A stretch of DNA of 37,874 nt from Prochlorococcus sp. AG-402-L23 (GTDB taxonomy: Bacteria; Cyanobacteriota; Cyanobacteriia; PCC-6307; Cyanobiaceae). Positions within the stretch are counted from its first letter, which is position 1, and every line of letters begins with the position of its first letter. Positions 33,774 through 37,874 of this stretch are shown here, piece by piece. The stretch lies in NCBI GenBank assembly GCA_003216635.1, contig QCIO01000014.1:1-37874 (forward strand), in the 5' to 3' direction. Below the pieces are notes generated by a model, which was given only the letters and a program-made list of their open reading frames with translations, did not search any database and had not been told where the DNA came from. A program made the position numbers and the translations under genes.

Positions 33774-34916
33774 ATGATTATTAATTCACAAAAAAGATCA
33801 TTTGGTAGAGGGGCGAAAGTGAGTTTATTCACTTTAGGGACAATGCGAGCAACTGAAAGTCTCGAAAAAATGTATAGCATAATAAAAAATGCATATTATG
33901 TAGGAATTAACCACATAGAAACAGCACCCTCTTATGGTGATGCTGAATCACTTATTGGAAATTCAATAAAAAAATTAGCAATAGAAGAGAATATAAAAGA
34001 AAAAAATTGGGTGATTACTTCCAAAGTCTTACCAAAGGGTGATTTTGACTTTTTAAAAAATAATTTTAAAAAGTCTCTTAAAAATTTAAATCGCGAGAAA
34101 ATTAATAATCTTGCAATTCACGGACTCAACTTAAAACAACATCTAGATTGGGTTCTTGCTGGAGAGGGTAAGAAATTCCTATCTTGGATACTTGAGAAGG
34201 AACTAGTTGATCAAGTTGGTTTTAGTTCTCACGGAAGTTATTCACTAATTAAAGATGCAATTAACTGTGAAGTTTTTACTTTTTGTAGTCTTCATTTACA
34301 TTATTTAGATCAATCTAAGATTGCTTTAGCAGAGGAAGCTATAAAAAAAGGTATGGGAGTTTTAGCAATATCTCCTGCTGATAAAGGCGGTAGATTGTAT
34401 TCTCCAAGTGATGTTTTGATAGAGGCCTCTAAGCCTTTTCATCCATTAGAATTAGCGTATCGATTTCTGCTGGCAAAAGGCATTACAACTTTATCCTTGG
34501 GGGCGACAAACAAAAAAGATTTTGAATTTGCGCATAAACTTAGAAACTCATTCGAGAAGCTTACAAAACTTGAAAAAAGCGCCCTGAATAAAATTGAGGA
34601 AGTTTCTAATGAAAGATTAAACTCAACCAAATGTGAACAATGTAGATTTTGTCTTCCATGTCCAAATGAAGTGCCTATTCCAGAAATACTTCGTTTAAGA
34701 AATATATCTATTGGTTATGGCCAATTAGAATTTTCAAAAGAAAGATACAATTTAATAGGAAAAGCTGGCCACTGGTGGGAAGAAAAAAATTCCTCATTTT
34801 GTCAAGAATGTAATGAATGTGTTCCTAAATGTCCTAGTAAATTAGATATACCAAATTTATTAAAGGAAACTCATAACTTATTAATTGAAAATCCTACAAA
34901 AAGATTATGGGGATAA
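33774..34916 (+). CDS. Aldo/keto reductase with C-terminal 4Fe-4S ferredoxin domain
   Basis: A 380-residue protein of two parts. Residues 1-280 are an aldo/keto reductase barrel (SLFTLGTMRATESLE, INHIETAPSYGDAESLIG, VITSKVLPKG), in which the catalytic Tyr is likely in APSYGD. The C-terminal 100 residues carry two cysteine sets, CEQCRFCLPCP and CQECNECVPKCP, consistent with 4Fe-4S clusters. Such fusions occur in bacteria, archaea and cyanobacteria; the substrate is unknown. It starts at ATG 33774 and overlaps the convergent binding-protein gene by 12 bases. Confidence 0.88.
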   Translation: MIINSQKRSFGRGAKVSLFTLGTMRATESLEKMYSIIKNAYYVGINHIETAPSYGDAESLIGNSIKKLAIEENIKEKNWVITSKVLPKGDFDFLKNNFKKSLKNLNREKINNLAIHGLNLKQHLDWVLAGEGKKFLSWILEKELVDQVGFSSHGSYSLIKDAINCEVFTFCSLHLHYLDQSKIALAEEAIKKGMGVLAISPADKGGRLYSPSDVLIEASKPFHPLELAYRFLLAKGITTLSLGATNKKDFEFAHKLRNSFEKLTKLEKSALNKIEEVSNERLNSTKCEQCRFCLPCPNEVPIPEILRLRNISIGYGQLEFSKERYNLIGKAGHWWEEKNSSFCQECNECVPKCPSKLDIPNLLKETHNLLIENPTKRLWG

Positions 34917-35903
34917 GGACTCATTCCAGATATTTTTAAGATTAATTTTTTGTTCATTTGTTAAGACAGGGAAAGACCAACTATTTTCCCAACATTTCTC
35001 AGAAGGTCCTGAGATGGGGAGCATTTCAGATTTATATTTACTTTGCAAATAATCACTATTGAATGGAAGATACCAACCCTGGCTTACTAATTTATCTACT
35101 ATTGATTTATTTTCTAAAGATTTAATCCATTTAATTAATATTGCATTATTTAGATTTGATCGACTAAGTAGAAAATGCCACATCAAAGGTACGCCTTGGC
35201 TTGGGAAAACTAAAGAAAGCCTTGGATCTATTTTTAAATATTTTGAACAAAGACTATAAGGAACTATTGCGACAATAGCATCAGAATTAATCAACCAATT
35301 GAGCATATTTTTATCATCAAATAACATTGCTTGGCTTTTGAGTTTTTTTAAAGAATTAGATGAATTAATTTTTTGAGCAATTGAAAATATTATTCTGGGA
35401 CTTTGTGGAAAAATAATTTTCCCATTTAATTTTTTAGAAAGAAGAAAATCCCAAGATGTTCTGGCTGAATTTATTAATTCTTTATTATTCTTAATGATAA
35501 TTGTATAGGGTACTACGCCAATAGGAAATAATTTACTCCTCTGATTTTGATTGAAGCTTCCCAAAAAATTTATCGATCTCTCATCCAAATTTTCGAACAG
35601 TGCATATTCATTTATTTTTTCAAATTCTGAAAAATCTATACTAGAAATCCATCCATCATTTATTAAAGTAAAGTCAGAATTGAAAATTGTGTTTCTATTT
35701 TTTTGTAGCCGAATATTTTCAAAATTAATTTTTTCCTGCTTCCAATCTTTTGGAATCGTATCTTTAAAAGATTCTGGATAAAAAGAATTTTGTAATGCAA
35801 TTTTTACTTTATTAGGTAGATTACTGCAAGAGTTTAAGAAAAATAAAAGCGAAAGCTTACCACAATTTAAAAATTCTCTTCTGGTTGCAAATTTTGAGAA
35901 CAT
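34905..35903 (-). CDS. Orphan PotD-like solute-binding lipoprotein
   Basis: A 332-residue protein. The N terminus has a twin-arginine-like TRREFLNC (residues 7-14), a short hydrophobic stretch (GKLSLLFFL) and a lipobox-like LNSC at 23-26, so it is probably an exported lipoprotein. The body resembles the periplasmic binding proteins of the PotD/iron group: GVVPYTIIIKNN, then TSWDFLLSKKLNGKIIFPQSPR and SQGVPLMWHFLLSRS. No permease or ATPase gene lies nearby. It starts immediately after the cobT-like stop (no gap), so the two share a transcript. The ligand is unknown. Confidence 0.7.
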   Translation of the reverse strand: MFSKFATRREFLNCGKLSLLFFLNSCSNLPNKVKIALQNSFYPESFKDTIPKDWKQEKINFENIRLQKNRNTIFNSDFTLINDGWISSIDFSEFEKINEYALFENLDERSINFLGSFNQNQRSKLFPIGVVPYTIIIKNNKELINSARTSWDFLLSKKLNGKIIFPQSPRIIFSIAQKINSSNSLKKLKSQAMLFDDKNMLNWLINSDAIVAIVPYSLCSKYLKIDPRLSLVFPSQGVPLMWHFLLSRSNLNNAILIKWIKSLENKSIVDKLVSQGWYLPFNSDYLQSKYKSEMLPISGPSEKCWENSWSFPVLTNEQKINLKNIWNESLSP

Positions 35904-37061
35904 TCAGCAATCCTTCTTTAAAGAAATTTGACCTAGGCCCTTCATCATTTCCAGATTTAGTTGACACAATGAAACTATTTCTTCATTTTTAAATCCATCT
36001 AAGAAAGCAAGCAATGATATTCCACCAGCACCTACACCTTCTTTTACATGACCTAATTCATAATCCCTCAATTCTTTGTATTTTGAAGATTTGAAATTTA
36101 AAGGACTGGCTAAACCTAATAATTTGACATCATATTTTTCATTAATTAGATTTACTAAATCATTTAGAGAATTATCTTTCACAAGCCAACCAGTTGTCGC
36201 GATAAAAACATCTTCAATAAATTCATCTTTATTTTTTTCATCTAAAAATTCTAATACAAGCAAAATGACCGCTAACATCTGACTTCCTCCAGACAATATT
36301 ACAGGTTGTTTTGATAACCTGGCACCAATTAATAGACCCATTGAGAAAGCTTGGAAAGGATCACCTACCGCCGCGACAACATCAAAAGAGTCGAAATCAG
36401 CCTTGAAATTTGCATTGAAAAGTCCTCTTTTAACTACTTGTCTTCTTAGTTCTCTTGGAGCTTTAAATAAACTACTCCCTACTAAATTAGATACCTGCAA
36501 ACCAAAAGCTTCCATTACTGCCTGAGCAGTTGTGGTGCCCCCCGGTACAGATTCAGAAATTAAAACTGGTTGTTTTAAGGATTTTCCTATTGCAAGACCT
36601 TTTTCATAGAGATTTAAAACTCTCTCTTTAGTCATCGATTTACCAGTAGTAAGACAATTTGATGGGCCCAAATTTCTATCTTCTACAACCAAATGATTAA
36701 AATAAGGCTTTGCTCCTATTCCCAGAGGAACAATCACTGGATAAATATTTATAAGCTTTGAACAAACATGACTGATTAGGGCCGGAGTTACTCCTGCATT
36801 GAGAAGAGGCAATTTATATTTATGATCTTTTGAAGCACCCTGAAGCAAAAATTCGGCATCTGCGAGCGCAGTTTTTCTCCTTGATTTTGCATTAATACCT
36901 GCTGCGGAAATTCCTGGAATTTGTGATGTATTAGTACCAGCAATTATAAGAAATATTTTTAAATTTTTAATATTCTTTTTCAGTATTTCTATCTTATTAA
37001 GTTGTCTTTTTTTATTGGATTCATTACCAAAAAAATTTATCCCTAATTCTGTACTGTACAT
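35904..37061 (-). CDS. CobT-like protein (UPF0284, nicotinate-nucleotide-dimethylbenzimidazole phosphoribosyltransferase family)
   Basis: A 385-residue soluble protein related to CobT, the enzyme that activates the lower ligand of cobalamin. FLIIAGTNTSQIPGISAAG and LLNAGVTPALISH open it; VPLGIGAKP, ISESVPGGTTTAQAVMEAFG and VAAVGDPFQAFSMGLLIGA form the central part; GGSQMLAVILLVLE and EGVGAGGISLLAF end it. Marine picocyanobacteria are reported to make pseudocobalamin with an adenine lower ligand, so the true substrate may differ from DMB. It starts 12 bases after the DUF2232 gene, with the orphan binding protein directly following. Confidence 0.85.
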   Translation of the reverse strand: MYSTELGINFFGNESNKKRQLNKIEILKKNIKNLKIFLIIAGTNTSQIPGISAAGINAKSRRKTALADAEFLLQGASKDHKYKLPLLNAGVTPALISHVCSKLINIYPVIVPLGIGAKPYFNHLVVEDRNLGPSNCLTTGKSMTKERVLNLYEKGLAIGKSLKQPVLISESVPGGTTTAQAVMEAFGLQVSNLVGSSLFKAPRELRRQVVKRGLFNANFKADFDSFDVVAAVGDPFQAFSMGLLIGARLSKQPVILSGGSQMLAVILLVLEFLDEKNKDEFIEDVFIATTGWLVKDNSLNDLVNLINEKYDVKLLGLASPLNFKSSKYKELRDYELGHVKEGVGAGGISLLAFLDGFKNEEIVSLCQLNLEMMKGLGQISLKKDC

Positions 37062-37073
37062 TCTTACTTTATT

Positions 37074-37712
37074 TTAATTATTAAAATCAACTAAGCTATT
37101 TAATAATCTTGGAGGATCTGGGATGGTTAATTTAAATTTAGGAAACAGAGAATAGGCAACTACATGTACAGTTAAAACATAAACTATTTCTTGAAAAATT
37201 ATTAATAAAATTGCACCTAATTGTATACTCAAAATTGAAGGATATAAAGGTAAATTAAATAATCCAATGAACTTTTCTATTAGACCATAACTCGCTCTAG
37301 TAATTAACAACCAAAGATTATCTCCAACCAACGTAGATAATGCTATTACTCTTAGTAAGAAGCCAAGAGTTCCAATAACAACTCCCCCAGTTAAACTAAG
37401 TTTCCAACTCTTTTCTTTAAACCAACACCAACCTAACCAAAAAGCCAAGATCCCATAAGGAAATAAAAATAAAGTTCCTCTAACAGGACCCATAATTATA
37501 AATAAAAGTAGAAATTGTATTAAAAGTCCTTCCAATGCAATTTTAGTTCCTCTTCTCAAGTGCAACAAGATCATTGGGAGGGGTAAAATCAACCTTAATA
37601 AAGCTCCCCCAATTGGCAGATAATATAATGCAACCCATAATAAAGACGAAAGAGATGCTAAATAAGAGGTCTCGACAATATTTAATGCTTCAGTTTTTGT
37701 TGTTATTTTCAT
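37074..37712 (-). CDS. DUF2232 integral membrane protein
   Basis: A 212-residue membrane protein with about six helices, of the DUF2232 family, whose members sit among the S-component-like and other multi-helix proteins. Recognisable segments are ALYYLPIGGALLRLILPLPMIL, HLRRGTKIALEGLL, then GPVRGTLFLFPYGILAFWLG. No ATPase is next to it. It starts at ATG 37712, 20 bases after the stop of the cut-off gene, and precedes the CobT-like gene by 12 bases, giving a compact four-gene transcript. Transport of a vitamin or precursor is conceivable from context only. Confidence 0.8.
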   Translation of the reverse strand: MKITTKTEALNIVETSYLASLSSLLWVALYYLPIGGALLRLILPLPMILLHLRRGTKIALEGLLIQFLLLFIIMGPVRGTLFLFPYGILAFWLGWCWFKEKSWKLSLTGGVVIGTLGFLLRVIALSTLVGDNLWLLITRASYGLIEKFIGLFNLPLYPSILSIQLGAILLIIFQEIVYVLTVHVVAYSLFPKFKLTIPDPPRLLNSLVDFNN

Positions 37713-37732
37713 TTTTTGTTGAATATTTTTAA

Positions 37733-37874
37733 TTAATTTTTATTCATACTTTTATTTTTTGAATCTAAGATTCGTTCAATCTTTTCTATTTCAAAATTTA
37801 CCTCATAATTACTCAATATGGAACTTAACTCTTCCGTGGGATCTTTTGGATCTACATCTTTTAAGATGAATATT
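37733..37874 (-). CDS. C-terminal fragment of an unidentified gene, cut by the window edge
   Basis: An open frame enters from the right edge and ends at TAA 37733-37735, giving 46 residues. They are strongly charged: KDVDPKDPTEELSSILSNYE, then EKIERILDSKNKSMNKN. It is soluble-looking and probably helical. The gap to the DUF2232 gene on the same strand is 20 bases, so it is likely the upstream member of that transcript. No family can be named from this piece. Confidence 0.7.
   Translation of the reverse strand, partial: IFILKDVDPKDPTEELSSILSNYEVNFEIEKIERILDSKNKSMNKN

Noticed and set aside
1-37874. CRISPR arrays, insertion sequences, phage or toxin-antitoxin genes, pseudogenes
   Set aside because: No regularly spaced repeats, transposase-like frames or broken genes were seen; all long frames match core cyanobacterial genes or intact small proteins.

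Overview
The window reads as a stretch of core chromosome from a high-light-adapted Prochlorococcus (Prochlorococcus marinus, HL clade). The grounds are the very AT-rich base composition in all genes and gaps, the photosystem I pair psaF-psaJ, the cytochrome b6f pair petC-petA, a tiny high-light-inducible (Hli) protein gene, a cyanobacterial-type AbrB regulator, and short intergenic gaps with many convergent overlaps. I see no insertion sequence, integrase, prophage, CRISPR array or base-composition break, and no stretch over 300 bases without a gene. The species call is inference from gene content and order; no database was searched.

Left part (1-8164): a leftward cluster of yajQ, a small SLOG/DprA-like Rossmann protein and a BioD-like/DRTGG P-loop protein, then an atypical short-chain dehydrogenase, map, a small membrane protein, rplS, tRNA-Trp, a 64-residue SH3-like protein, tRNA-Asp, gltX and a convergent CPA1-type cation/proton antiporter. 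Translation genes dominate 3.2-7 kb.

Middle (8328-21.4 kb): an unlisted 58-residue Hli gene directly behind tsaD, psaF-psaJ with a strong shared hairpin terminator against gmk, an Rqc2/NFACT-type ribosome quality-control protein, a small membrane protein, tatC, a DUF3067 gene overlapping it tail to tail, and a probable petC-petA-lgt-cobM run with a RodZ-like gene behind its own promoter. Then ppx and ubiA diverge, and ldcA follows ubiA. TatC and a Tat-dependent substrate (the Rieske protein) sit within about 0.5 kb of each other.

Right part (21.4-37.9 kb): ispD and fabG diverge, followed by a 59-residue membrane protein, a groEL copy without groES, a leftward block ctaA-ctaB-ABC exporter ATPase-ABC permease-143-residue protein, the divergent cytochrome c oxidase genes ctaC-ctaD-ctaE, a cyAbrB regulator, ribE, a ferredoxin-type aldo/keto reductase, and a leftward run of a cut-off gene, a DUF2232 membrane protein, a CobT-like protein and an orphan solute-binding lipoprotein. 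The ctaA/ctaB enzymes make heme A for the oxidase encoded on the other side of the shared 263-base control region.

No clear new system was found. The most useful leads are the uncharacterised members of conserved neighbourhoods: the yajQ/SLOG/DRTGG trio, the ABC exporter tied to heme A genes, and the orphan binding protein tied to the CobT-like gene. Smaller points are hairpins shared by convergent genes and a hairpin just before tRNA-Asp.
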